64,000 bases of DNA from Microbacterium paraoxydans (lineage in GTDB: Bacteria; Actinomycetota; Actinomycetes; Actinomycetales; Microbacteriaceae): the NCBI RefSeq assembly GCF_018224615.1, contig NZ_JAGTUK010000005.1, positions 100,163-164,162 on the forward strand, in the 5' to 3' direction. Position 1 is the stretch's first letter, and each line of letters begins with the position of its first letter. Shown here one piece after another: positions 37,099-47,840 of the stretch. The notes beneath the pieces were generated by a model that saw only the letters and a program-made list of their open reading frames with translations, was not told the origin of the DNA and made no database searches. The position numbers and the translations under genes were made by a program.

Positions 37099-37779
37099 AT
37101 GACCTCACGCATCCTTGTGGTCGACGACGACACCGCGCTCGCCGAGATGATCGGCATCGTGCTGCGCACGGAGGGCTTCGAGCCGGTGTTCTGCGCGGAC
37201 GGGGCGCGCGCGGTCGACGAGTGGCGTGCACAGCGTCCCGACCTGGTGCTGCTCGACCTCATGCTGCCCGGCATGGACGGCATCGAGATCTGCACGCGGA
37301 TCCGGGCGGAGTCGGGCGTGCCGATCATCATGCTCACGGCGCGCAGCGACACTGCCGACGTGGTGCGCGGACTCGAGGTCGGCGCCGACGACTACATGGT
37401 GAAGCCCTTCAACCCGAAGGAGCTGGTCGCCCGCATCCGCACCCGGCTGCGTCCGACCCCGCAGGCCACCAGCGAGCAGTTGCGCATCGGCGACCTCACG
37501 GTCGACGTCGACGCCCACGAGGTGCGCCGTGGCACCACGCCGATCGCGCTCACGCCGCTGGAGTTCCAACTGCTCGTGGCCCTCGCCTCCAAGCCGCAGC
37601 AGGTGTTCTCGCGGGAGATGCTGCTCGAGCAGGTGTGGGGCTACCACTACAAGGCCGATACGCGACTCGTGAACGTGCACGTGCAGCGGCTGCGGGCGAA
37701 GGTGGAGCTGGACCCCGACAACCCGAAGATCGTGATGACCGTGCGCGGGGTGGGTTACCGCGCCGGCAGCGTCGTCTAG
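37099..37779 (+). CDS. mtrA: Response regulator MtrA (OmpR family)
   Basis: 226-residue two-component regulator: receiver domain with the acidic pair DDDTA, phospho-acceptor Asp53 in LLDLMLPG and KPFNPKEL, then a winged-helix DNA-binding domain (VFSREMLLEQVWGY, ADTRLVNVHVQRLRAKVE, VRGVGYRAG). The core is close to mycobacterial MtrA, which links cell-wall metabolism and division. ATG 37099 fits the -10 box; upstream in-frame codons are not conserved. The kinase gene follows after 7 bp and LpqB after that, the standard mtrA-mtrB-lpqB order. Confidence 0.96.
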   Translation: MTSRILVVDDDTALAEMIGIVLRTEGFEPVFCADGARAVDEWRAQRPDLVLLDLMLPGMDGIEICTRIRAESGVPIIMLTARSDTADVVRGLEVGADDYMVKPFNPKELVARIRTRLRPTPQATSEQLRIGDLTVDVDAHEVRRGTTPIALTPLEFQLLVALASKPQQVFSREMLLEQVWGYHYKADTRLVNVHVQRLRAKVELDPDNPKIVMTVRGVGYRAGSVV

Positions 37780-37786
37780 GCGCACG

Positions 37787-39466
37787 ATGGCCGCCACGAC
37801 AGCCACCACGGCCGTCGCCGTGCTGCGCGACTGGCGTGGCTGGCCCACCGTGCTCGCGGCACTGTGGCGCCGGTCGCTGCGGTTCCGCACCCTCGCGATC
37901 ACCCTGGTCGCGACGTCGCTCGCGATCTTCATCACGTGCGTCACGATGGCGCTCGTGATCCAGAACGACCTGTTCCTCTCGCGCAAGAACGTCGCGCTGG
38001 AAGACGCCCGCCGCGCTGTCGATCAGGCGCAGAGCATTCTCGATGTGGCCGAGGTGGGCGACGACCCGGCGGCGCTCACCGATCTGTGGAACAGCATCCC
38101 CGACACCCTGGCCCGCACCTCCAGCGCCGACCAGCTCGCCGGGTTCAAGATCGAGGACGGATCGGGCGGCGTGCGGTTGAACGGCTTCACCGCGGGTCTC
38201 ACCGCGAACCTGCTGAGCCCCGAGATCCAGACGCGCGTCGAGGAGATCGACGACCGTCAGGCCTGGCAGTCGGTGGCGCTGCCCGTGGAGGATGGGCGCG
38301 AGGTTCCCGGCATCATCGTGGGGCAGCAGCTGCAGGTGCCCGAGGCCGGGCCGTTCGCCATCTACTTCGCCTACGACCTGGGCGACGCCGACCAGACGCT
38401 CGTGTTCGTGCAGCGCACGCTCTGGATCGCGGGGATCGGCCTGGTCGCCATCGTCGCGGCGATCTCGTGGATCGTGCTGCGGACCGTGTCCACGCCGATC
38501 GTGCAGGCCGCGGAGACCAGCGCACGCCTCGCGGCCGGCGATCTCGGTGTGCGGCTGGAGGTGCACGGCGAGGACGAGCTGGCCACGCTCGGCCGGTCGT
38601 TCAACGCCATGGCCGACAGCATCGAGGCGCAGATCAAGGAGCTCGGGGAGTTGTCGATGGTGCAGCAGCGCTTCGTGTCCGACGTGTCGCACGAGCTCCG
38701 CACCCCGCTGACGACGATCCGTCTCGCGGCCGACATGCTCAACGATCACCGCGACGAGTTCGACGCCACCACCGCCAGGGCCACCGAGCTGCTGCACGCG
38801 CAGGTGCAGCGCTTCGAGACCCTGCTCTCCGATCTGCTGGAGATCAGCCGGTACGACGCCGGTTCGGTGCAGCTCGAATTGGAGGCGACGAGTCTCGCGC
38901 ATCTGGCGGAGGACGTCATCGAGCAGATGCGGCCGCTCGCCGACGGGCACGGCTCGGAGCTGCGGCTGGTGGCGCCGGGCGGCTATTCGCCGGTGGACAT
39001 GGACCCGCGCCGGGTGCGTCGGGTACTGCGCAACCTGATCGGCAATGCGATCGAGCACGGCGAGGGCCGGCCGATCGTGGTCACGGTCGACAGCAACCAG
39101 CACGCGGTGGCGGCGGGCGTGCGCGACTTCGGCCTCGGGATGGACCCGGCCGACGCGGAGCGCGTGTTCGACCGCTTCTGGCGCGCCGACCCCTCACGGC
39201 AGCGCACGATCGGAGGCACGGGCCTCGGGCTCTCGATCGCGCTGGGCGACGCGACCCTCCACGGCGGTACGCTCGCGGTGTGGTCCGAGCTGGGTGTCGG
39301 GTCGAACTTCGTGCTCACGATCCCGCGGCACGACGGCGTGCTCGACGGTCCGAGCCCGGTCCCGGTGGAGCCCCAGGAGCCGCTTGCGGAGTTGGGTGAC
39401 GCCACGCAGCCGATCTCGATCACGGAGATGTACTCGGAGCTGCTCGAGGGGAGGGAGGAATCGTGA
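37787..39466 (+). CDS. mtrB: Sensor histidine kinase MtrB
   Basis: 559 residues. The first helix lies about 38-62 (LAITLVATSLAIFITCVTMAL), an extracytoplasmic sensor region runs to about residue 205, and the second helix is WIAGIGLVAIVAAISWIVL. A HAMP domain, the dimerisation box with His302 (SHELRTPLTTIR) and an ATPase domain with NAIEHGEG, FGLGMDPAD and GGTGLGLSIA follow. The cognate regulator mtrA is directly upstream. Length is normal. It overlaps lpqB by 4 nt, and LpqB in related species modulates MtrB. Confidence 0.96.
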   Translation: MAATTATTAVAVLRDWRGWPTVLAALWRRSLRFRTLAITLVATSLAIFITCVTMALVIQNDLFLSRKNVALEDARRAVDQAQSILDVAEVGDDPAALTDLWNSIPDTLARTSSADQLAGFKIEDGSGGVRLNGFTAGLTANLLSPEIQTRVEEIDDRQAWQSVALPVEDGREVPGIIVGQQLQVPEAGPFAIYFAYDLGDADQTLVFVQRTLWIAGIGLVAIVAAISWIVLRTVSTPIVQAAETSARLAAGDLGVRLEVHGEDELATLGRSFNAMADSIEAQIKELGELSMVQQRFVSDVSHELRTPLTTIRLAADMLNDHRDEFDATTARATELLHAQVQRFETLLSDLLEISRYDAGSVQLELEATSLAHLAEDVIEQMRPLADGHGSELRLVAPGGYSPVDMDPRRVRRVLRNLIGNAIEHGEGRPIVVTVDSNQHAVAAGVRDFGLGMDPADAERVFDRFWRADPSRQRTIGGTGLGLSIALGDATLHGGTLAVWSELGVGSNFVLTIPRHDGVLDGPSPVPVEPQEPLAELGDATQPISITEMYSELLEGREES

Positions 39467-41181
39467 GCGCACGCACCTCCCGCCGCGTCGCGCTCGCCGC
39501 GGGCCTGAGCGTTCTGGCCATGCTGCTTCCCGCGTGCGCCGGCCTGCCCACCAGCGGCGACGTCGCCGTGGGGCTCGTGCTCGGCGAGTCTCCGCAAGAC
39601 GTGGATGTGCTGCCCGTCGCGTCGGGTCCGATCGCGGGCGCGGGGCCGGAGGAGATCGTCGAGGGCTTCCTGGAGGCGGGCATCACCACCTCCGACAACT
39701 GGGAGACCGCGCGGGAGTTCCTCGCGCCGTCGCTGAAGCGCAGCTGGGCGCCCTCGGCGGGCGTCTCGATCGACGCGGGACCGGAGGCGCGCACGCTGTC
39801 GTCCACGGTGCCCGAGGACGAGGTCGAGGAGGCGGACACCGCCGAGGTGCAGGTGCAGCTCGACCTGGTCGCGAGCGTCGACGGAGCCGGCGCCTACAGC
39901 AACGCGCCCGGCGACTCCCGCGTCCCGTTCACGCTCGAGCGCATGGACGACGGAGAGTGGCGCATCACCCAGGCCCCGGACGGCGTGGTGATCGACGAGA
40001 CGCGGTTCCCGCGGGTGTTCGAGGGGTATCCGTTGCAGTGGTTCGACGCCTCGTGGTCGCGTCTGGTCCCGGACATGCGGTGGTTCCCCCGGCGGCAGAG
40101 CCCTGCGACGACGGTGACGCAGGCGCTCGTGAGCGGGACGCCGTCGGAGTGGCTCGATCCTGCGGTGCAGACCGCGTTCCCCGCCGATGTGCAACTCGCG
40201 CAGGACGCGGTGGTGATCACGGGGCAGGTCGCCGAGGTCGCCTTGACCCGGTCGGCATCCGGGCTCGACCAGACCACCCTCGCCCGGATGCGCACGCAGC
40301 TCCAGTCGACGCTCAAGGCCGCGGGGGTCAACGTCACGCAGGTGCGGTTCAACGTCGACGGCAGAGCCCTCGACGCGGGGGTCGTGGAGCTCGCCGGAAC
40401 CCCGGCCGACGTCGGCACGCTCGTGCTGCAGAACGGTGCGTTCGGCCGGATCGTGGGTGACGAGATCTCGCCGATCCCGGACATCAGCGAGCAGATCCTG
40501 GCGATCGATCAGCCGATCCGTGCGATCGACGTCGGCGTCGACGATTCCGCCGCGGTGGTGCAACTCGACGACGGCCACGTGTACCGGGTGGCGAAGTCCG
40601 GCCGAGACGAGCTGGACGCCCGCCCCGGTCTGGTGGAACCGTCGCTCGACCCCTATGGCTACGCGTGGTCGGTGCCGGAGAGCGCCCCCCAGGCGGTGCA
40701 GGCGTCCGGCAGCGACGCCGCGCCGCACGGCGTGGCGAACGCGTGGCCCACTGCCTCGTCGATCTCCGACATTCGCGTGGCGGCGGACGGAGCGAGAGTT
40801 GCGGCCGTGATCGTGGTCGGCGGGCAGCGCTGGGTCGTGGTGGCCGCGATCGTGCGGGACTCGGCGGGCGTGCCGACCGAGCTGGGCGACGTCATGCCGC
40901 TGTTCCAGCTGCCCGAGCCGTCGACCGGCCTCGTGTGGCTCGGACCGGACCGGCTCGCGGTGCTCGCCTCGCCGAGCAGCCCGCGGCTGGTGACGCAGGT
41001 GGTCGGCGGTCCCGGGGCGTCGGAGACGGCACCCGTGGACGCGATCTCCGTCTCGGGCGCGCGCACACCGGCGGGAGTGCGCATCCTCGGATCCTCCGGA
41101 CAGCTGTACGCCCACGCGGGCTCGGCGTGGCGCGAGGTGACGGAGGGCATCACCGTCCTCGCGACCCGCGCGGGGGAGTGA
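39463..41181 (+). CDS. lpqB: Lipoprotein LpqB with GerMN domain
   Basis: 572-residue exported lipoprotein. The signal peptide ends in the lipobox LPAC, with lipidated Cys25. Then come a GerMN-like domain (YSNAPGDSRVPFTLERMDDGEWRI-type segments and TVTQALVSGTPSEWL) and a C-terminal beta-propeller-like LpqB region (DISEQILAIDQPIRAIDVG, VRDSAGVPTEL). GTG 39463 overlaps mtrB's stop. It is the usual third gene of the mtrAB operon and acts on MtrAB signalling from the outer side of the membrane. Confidence 0.94.
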   Translation: MSARTSRRVALAAGLSVLAMLLPACAGLPTSGDVAVGLVLGESPQDVDVLPVASGPIAGAGPEEIVEGFLEAGITTSDNWETAREFLAPSLKRSWAPSAGVSIDAGPEARTLSSTVPEDEVEEADTAEVQVQLDLVASVDGAGAYSNAPGDSRVPFTLERMDDGEWRITQAPDGVVIDETRFPRVFEGYPLQWFDASWSRLVPDMRWFPRRQSPATTVTQALVSGTPSEWLDPAVQTAFPADVQLAQDAVVITGQVAEVALTRSASGLDQTTLARMRTQLQSTLKAAGVNVTQVRFNVDGRALDAGVVELAGTPADVGTLVLQNGAFGRIVGDEISPIPDISEQILAIDQPIRAIDVGVDDSAAVVQLDDGHVYRVAKSGRDELDARPGLVEPSLDPYGYAWSVPESAPQAVQASGSDAAPHGVANAWPTASSISDIRVAADGARVAAVIVVGGQRWVVVAAIVRDSAGVPTELGDVMPLFQLPEPSTGLVWLGPDRLAVLASPSSPRLVTQVVGGPGASETAPVDAISVSGARTPAGVRILGSSGQLYAHAGSAWREVTEGITVLATRAGE

Positions 41182-41273
41182 CTGCTCCTGCACGATGACG
41201 AGTCGCGCGCGCACGTGCACGTGTCGCGCGGTCGCGGCGCCCGCTCGCAGGTGCCTCCGGACACGATGGACGC

Positions 41274-41921
41274 ATGCCTGCTCCCGCGTTCCTCCGTGCC
41301 GTCGCTCGCGAAGCGGCGGCCCTGCTGTTGGCCGCGGTCTGCGCGGGGTGCGGCCTCACCGGCACGCTGCTGTGCGACGCGTGCCGGTCGGAGCTGACGC
41401 CCGTTCCGCGACGGCTGCGCACGCCGGAAGGGCGCAGCTGCCACGTGGCTCTGCGCTACGAGGGGGTGGCGGCGCGATGCCTCCGTCGACTCAAGGACGA
41501 CGGCGAGACGTGGCTCGCGCGTCCCTTCGGCGTCGCACTGGCGCCCGTCCTCGGGCGGTTGGCGACACGTGGCGTCGTGGTGGTCCCGGTTCCGACCTCG
41601 CGACGTTCCTTCCGTCGTCGCGGGTACCGCGTGCCCGAGCTGCTCGTCCGATACGCCGGTGCGACGCCGGTGCGCGTGCTGAGGTGGGCGCGGGCGCCGG
41701 GGGATCAGCGTGGTCTGGGGGCGGCGCAGCGGCGGGCGAACGTCAGCGGCGCGATGCGCGCCGTGGCGCCGGGTCACGGTGTGCGCGCGGTCGTGGTCGA
41801 CGACGTGGTCACGACCGGGGCGACCGCCGATGAGGCCGTGCGGGCGCTCCGGGCGGCCGGATTCGACGTGATCGCGGTCGTCGCGCTCGCCGCCACGCCG
41901 GTGCACACCGGATACGGATGA
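41274..41921 (+). CDS. ComF-family phosphoribosyltransferase-like protein
   Basis: 215 residues. A zinc-ribbon-like pair of Cys pairs opens the protein (CAGCG and CDAC). The C-terminal phosphoribosyltransferase domain carries VVPVPTSRRSFRRRGY, the DQRGLGAAQR segment and the PRPP loop VVVDDVVTTGAT. ComF was defined in DNA uptake in Bacillus and is widespread without natural transformation, so a competence role is not implied. A CACGAT hexamer lies 6 nt before ATG 41274. The position after lpqB is standard in actinomycetes. Confidence 0.9.
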   Translation: MPAPAFLRAVAREAAALLLAAVCAGCGLTGTLLCDACRSELTPVPRRLRTPEGRSCHVALRYEGVAARCLRRLKDDGETWLARPFGVALAPVLGRLATRGVVVVPVPTSRRSFRRRGYRVPELLVRYAGATPVRVLRWARAPGDQRGLGAAQRRANVSGAMRAVAPGHGVRAVVVDDVVTTGATADEAVRALRAAGFDVIAVVALAATPVHTGYG

Positions 41922-41984
41922 GGTTCATCGCAGACTCACCGGAGACACAGGGACTCCACCCGTGACATCCGCTCCCGACCGGAC

Positions 41985-41990
41985 TACGGT
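41985..41990 (+). promoter_or_regulatory. -10-like TACGGT upstream of hpf
   Basis: TACGGT in the 131-bp gap before hpf. It is flanked by an imperfect inverted repeat (GTGACATCC at 41962 and GGGTGTCAC at 41992) that may be an operator or leader hairpin. Confidence 0.3.
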
Positions 41991-42052
41991 GGGGTGTCAC
42001 AAGGCGACCACGGTCCGCCCTTGGCCGGGAGGACCGGGACAAGGAGGCAGCA

Positions 42053-42709
42053 ATGGAAACGAGTATCGTCGGCGTCGGGGTGGGTATCACCGATCGCTTC
42101 CGCACCGTCGTCGAAGAGAAGATCGCCAAGATCGAGACTCTCGCAGCCAAGGCGCAACGCCTGGACGTCAAGGTCACCCACCGCGTGTATCGCAACGGCC
42201 GCGTTCCCGATGAGACGGTCGAGCTCACGCTGATCGGAAAGGGGCCCGTCGTCCGCGCCGAGGCCGTCGACGGAGACAAGTTCGTGGCGCTCGACCTCGC
42301 GGTCGACAAGATGACAGAGCAGCTGCGCCGGGCGAAGGAGAAGCGCGTCGATGGGCGTCAGCATCCGCGCGGCCCGCACTTCGAGAAGGGGAGTGGATCC
42401 CTCGAGGGCATCGATGTCCAGCCGGCATCCGTCGAGGTGCTGCACGCCGTCGCGACCGGCAGCATCCCTGTGCAGAACGACGAGGAGGAGAACTACTCGC
42501 CCGTCGTCATCCGCACCAAGAGCTTCGACGCGGAGTGGATGACGGTGGAGGAGGCGGTCGACCGGATGGAGCTCGTCGGGCACGACTTCTTCCTCTTCGT
42601 CGATGCCCGCACCGACCACCCGAGCGTCGTGTACCGCCGCAAGGGCTGGGACTACGGCGTCATCGCCCTGAGCACGCAGGCTCCGCCCGCGGAGGCACTC
42701 GCTTCCTGA
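42053..42709 (+). CDS. hpf: Long ribosome hibernation promoting factor
   Basis: 218 residues, the long HPF form. The N-terminal domain (about 1-105) is the beta-alpha fold that occupies the 30S tRNA sites (VGITDRFRTVVEEKIAKIETLA and VTHRVYRNGR). After a linker, the C-terminal dimerisation domain (about 155-218) has VIRTKSFDAEWMTVEEAVDRMEL and DHPSVVYRRKGWDYGVI. The long form dimerises 70S particles into 100S ribosomes in starvation. AAGGAGG at 42042-42048 decides the start. A strong hairpin follows the gene. Confidence 0.95.
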   Translation: METSIVGVGVGITDRFRTVVEEKIAKIETLAAKAQRLDVKVTHRVYRNGRVPDETVELTLIGKGPVVRAEAVDGDKFVALDLAVDKMTEQLRRAKEKRVDGRQHPRGPHFEKGSGSLEGIDVQPASVEVLHAVATGSIPVQNDEEENYSPVVIRTKSFDAEWMTVEEAVDRMELVGHDFFLFVDARTDHPSVVYRRKGWDYGVIALSTQAPPAEALAS

Positions 42710-42721
42710 CACTGGATACGC

Positions 42722-42754
42722 AAACGGCCCGATCCTTTCCGGATCGGGCCGTTT
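42722..42754. terminator. Bidirectional terminator between hpf and the coiled-coil gene
   Basis: AAACGGCCCGATCC pairs perfectly over 14 bp with GGATCGGGCCGTTT around a 5-nt loop, with A on the left and T on the right, so it works for both convergent genes. Confidence 0.85.
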
Positions 42755-42773
42755 CGCATGGTGGGTCGAGGCG

Positions 42774-44096
42774 TCAGTCGAAGATGCCGTCGAGGATGCT
42801 GCCGATCACCAGGCCGCCGAGGATGCCGGAGGCGAGGTCGCCGCCACCCATGCCGCCGCGTCGCGGACCGCCGCCCCAGCCACCGCCCCAGTCCTGATCC
42901 TGCGGGCGGGACGAGTCGATGTCCCGCTGCGCGAGCTGCAGCGCTTCGGCCGCGAGGTGCGCCACACGTCGGGCCTGCAGGAGCGCGGCCTCCCTGGTGT
43001 CCTCGGCGGGAAGGAGGTCGCTCAGGTCGACGCGCAGCCTCTCCGCCTCGGCGAGGCGCGTGCGCGCATCGGCACCGATCCATCCGCGGTGGCCGGCGAT
43101 CAGGCCGCGGGCGACGCCGAGCTGGCGGTCGGCGTCGTCGATCGCGTGCTGCACCTGAGCGATCGAGGGGAGCGGGTTCTCGGCGCGGTGCCTGGCCTTG
43201 GCGATCGCTTCGTCGAGCGCGGAATTGGCGTCCCGCAGACGCGACAGCTCCGCGAACGGGTCGTTGGGCTGGCCGGACGGGGTCAGGGAGGCGAGCGCTG
43301 CCTGCAACGCGGACACCGCTTCGGCGACCGCGGGCACGGCCGGTGCATTACGGGCGGCGATCAGGTCGCTGCGGGAGTCGGCGATCACTTCGGCGAGCGT
43401 GGACTCGGCCCGAAGCGCCTCGATCTCGAAGTCCTCGACCGCGTCGAGAAGCGCGGCGGCGCGGCGGGTGGCCTCCGTCGCGGTTTCCAGAGCGAGGTTG
43501 GCCTCCTCGTTCTGCTTCGCCTCGCGGCGGCGCTCCGAGATGTCCGCGCTGTGGGTGGCGAAGCGGATCAGCTGCTGCGCCTCGGCGGCGCTCGCAGTGA
43601 TCTGGTGCATCGCGGAGTCGGCGTACCGCGCGGACAGTCGGGCGACCGTCTCATCGGTCTGGGGGATGCGCGCGGAGAGGGCATCGGCGTCCGCGCGCAC
43701 CTGGGCGATGATCTGCGGTGCGCGGCGCACCTTCGCCACCGACTCCGCGAGAACGGCGGTCTTCTCGTCGAGGAGGTCTTCGGCCCACTCGCAGAGCTGG
43801 AGGATGCGCGCGTTGCGGGTGCGGAGCTCCTCGGCCGTGTCGGGGATCTCGTCGTGGTTGAGCTGGTGGAGCTGGAAGGCCTCCCGCAGGTGCGTGCGCA
43901 CGGAGGTGAGAGCGGCTTTGAGGTCGGCCGTCAGGGATTCGCCCAGTTCGGCCTCGGCGAAGACGAGCTCGTCGGCGGTCGTGCGGATGCGCTCGTCGGC
44001 TCCGACGAGGGCCTGCTCCGCTCGCCGGGCGAGATCGGCGTCCTGAGCGGCGAGCTCTTCCTGTTCGCGTTTGCGCTTACCCCAAAATCCAGCCAT
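42774..44096 (-). CDS. Coiled-coil protein resembling the C-terminal half of TPM-domain proteins
   Basis: 440 residues with a basic N-terminus (FWGKRKREQEE), then long Ala/Glu/Arg-rich helices with heptad character from about 15 to 380, and a Gly-rich tail (WGGGWGGG, GGMGGGDLASG). The order ARRAEQALVGADERIRTT, ELVFAEAELGES and AEDLLDEKTAVLAE resembles the region after the TPM domain of actinobacterial TPM proteins. Here no TPM domain, signal peptide or membrane helix is visible, so it looks cytosolic. TAGGAT lies 6 nt before ATG 44096. Function unknown. Confidence 0.82.
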   Translation of the reverse strand: MAGFWGKRKREQEELAAQDADLARRAEQALVGADERIRTTADELVFAEAELGESLTADLKAALTSVRTHLREAFQLHQLNHDEIPDTAEELRTRNARILQLCEWAEDLLDEKTAVLAESVAKVRRAPQIIAQVRADADALSARIPQTDETVARLSARYADSAMHQITASAAEAQQLIRFATHSADISERRREAKQNEEANLALETATEATRRAAALLDAVEDFEIEALRAESTLAEVIADSRSDLIAARNAPAVPAVAEAVSALQAALASLTPSGQPNDPFAELSRLRDANSALDEAIAKARHRAENPLPSIAQVQHAIDDADRQLGVARGLIAGHRGWIGADARTRLAEAERLRVDLSDLLPAEDTREAALLQARRVAHLAAEALQLAQRDIDSSRPQDQDWGGGWGGGPRRGGMGGGDLASGILGGLVIGSILDGIFD

Positions 44097-44102
44097 GAGG
44101 CG

Positions 44103-44108
44103 ATCCTA
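44103..44108 (-). promoter_or_regulatory. -10 box TAGGAT for the coiled-coil gene
   Basis: Minus-strand TAGGAT, 6 nt before ATG 44096. Confidence 0.45.
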
Positions 44109-44162
44109 GTTTCCCCGGTGGTCGCGCGGGCTGAGCATCCGCTCCGGGCGAACGGGATCCGC

Positions 44163-44780
44163 TCAGGCGACGGGTTCCGGCTGACGCGGCTCGGTGGCTC
44201 GGGCGGGGCGACCGCGCTTGGGTCTCTCGGTAGCCAGACCGAGTGCGAGCTGGGGGTGGGGATGGGCGGCGAGGCGTCGTTCGGTGTGCTCCAGCCAGCG
44301 CACCTCGGCCTCGGCGGCGAAGATCATGGAGTCGGTCACGAGCGACCAGGCGAGGGCCTCGGCGCCGTCGGGGTCGCCGTGAGCGAAGGCGGCGTCGCGC
44401 AGGGTCTCGAGCCTCCGCGCCGAGGCTTCGCGCTGCGCGCGGATGACGTCGGCGGCGTCGATCCCGGGCAAGGTCGCGGCCACCGCGACCTTCACGGCGA
44501 GCTCTTCGCGCGTCGGCTGGGCGCGTTCCACGGGCGATGCCAGCCACCGAGCCGCCTCCGCGGAGCCGTCGGCGGTGATCCGCCAGTACACGTGCCCGTG
44601 TTCGTCTGCCTCTCCGCGCTGCACCAGGCCGTCGCGCTCGAGTCGTTCCAGCGTGTTGTAGATCTGGCCGACGTTGAGCGTCCACGTCGACCCCGTCCGC
44701 CGGGCGAACTCGTGGCGCAGCTGATATCCGTAGCAGGGCCCCTGGTCGAGGATGGCGAGCAGGCTGTGACGGACGGACAT
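44163..44780 (-). CDS. PadR-family transcriptional regulator
   Basis: 205 residues. The N-terminal winged helix has SLLAILDQGPCYGYQL, TLNVGQIYNTLERLERDGLV and DEHGHVYWRI, the hallmarks of PadR. The C-terminal helical dimerisation region is of the PadR-s1 length class. It is usually a repressor of efflux or stress genes responding to small aromatic or lipid ligands. No adjacent transporter is obvious on this strand, so its target is unknown. AGAGGAG serves as Shine-Dalgarno before ATG 44780. Confidence 0.93.
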   Translation of the reverse strand: MSVRHSLLAILDQGPCYGYQLRHEFARRTGSTWTLNVGQIYNTLERLERDGLVQRGEADEHGHVYWRITADGSAEAARWLASPVERAQPTREELAVKVAVAATLPGIDAADVIRAQREASARRLETLRDAAFAHGDPDGAEALAWSLVTDSMIFAAEAEVRWLEHTERRLAAHPHPQLALGLATERPKRGRPARATEPRQPEPVA

Positions 44781-44894
44781 CGCCCGGCTCCTCTCTGTGG
44801 CGGACGGAAGGCATGCCGAGTATATGCATGCCCGGCAACACTCCGGCGGTGCGCCGCGTTATCCCGTGCAGGCGACGCGCAGGTCACAGACCGG

Positions 44895-44900
44895 TAACAT
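44895..44900 (+). promoter_or_regulatory. -10-like TAACAT upstream of secA
   Basis: TAACAT lies 8 nt before ATG 44909 (a short leader ORF) and 66 nt before the secA GTG. Confidence 0.35.
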
Positions 44901-44908
44901 GGCAAAGT

Positions 44909-44966
44909 ATGCCTGGCGATCGCCTCTCGGCGGCCGGCAAGGACCCAATGACAGGGAGAGACATCC

Positions 44967-44983
<17 letters not shown>
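44909..44983 (+). CDS. Candidate leaderless upstream ORF, 24 aa, overlapping the secA start
   Basis: Begins at ATG 44909, eight nt after TAACAT, and encodes a 24-residue peptide starting [11 protein letters not shown]. It stops at TGA 44981-44983, 14 nt past the secA GTG at 44967, in a different frame. Ribosomes reading it would cross the secA start. It has no signal sequence, so it is not SecM-like in that sense. Its existence depends entirely on the upstream promoter being real. It could be chance. Confidence 0.25.
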
Positions 44984-47771
<2,788 letters not shown>

Positions 47772-47784
47772 CCCTTCGAGGGCA

Positions 47785-47820
47785 AAGGGAGGGCCAGTCC
47801 GTGCGGATTGGCCCTCCTTT
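47785..47820. terminator. Terminator downstream of secA
   Basis: A 16-bp stem (two G-T pairs) with a GTGC loop, ending in CTTTCGT, lies between secA and the aminotransferase gene. The left arm begins AAGGGAGGG. Confidence 0.8.
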
Positions 47821-47828
47821 CGTCCCTG

Positions 47829-47834
47829 TAGGCT
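47829..47834 (+). promoter_or_regulatory. -10 box TAGGCT for the aminotransferase gene
   Basis: TAGGCT ends 6 nt before ATG 47841. Confidence 0.5.
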
Positions 47835-47840
47835 TGATCG

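Noticed and set aside
41274..41921. Natural competence from comF
   Set aside because: ComF homologues are common without competence; no com or pilus genes in the window.
41962..42000. Riboswitch or terminator hairpin before hpf
   Set aside because: The 9-bp imperfect stem has a 20-nt loop and no T-run; it overlaps a likely -10 box.
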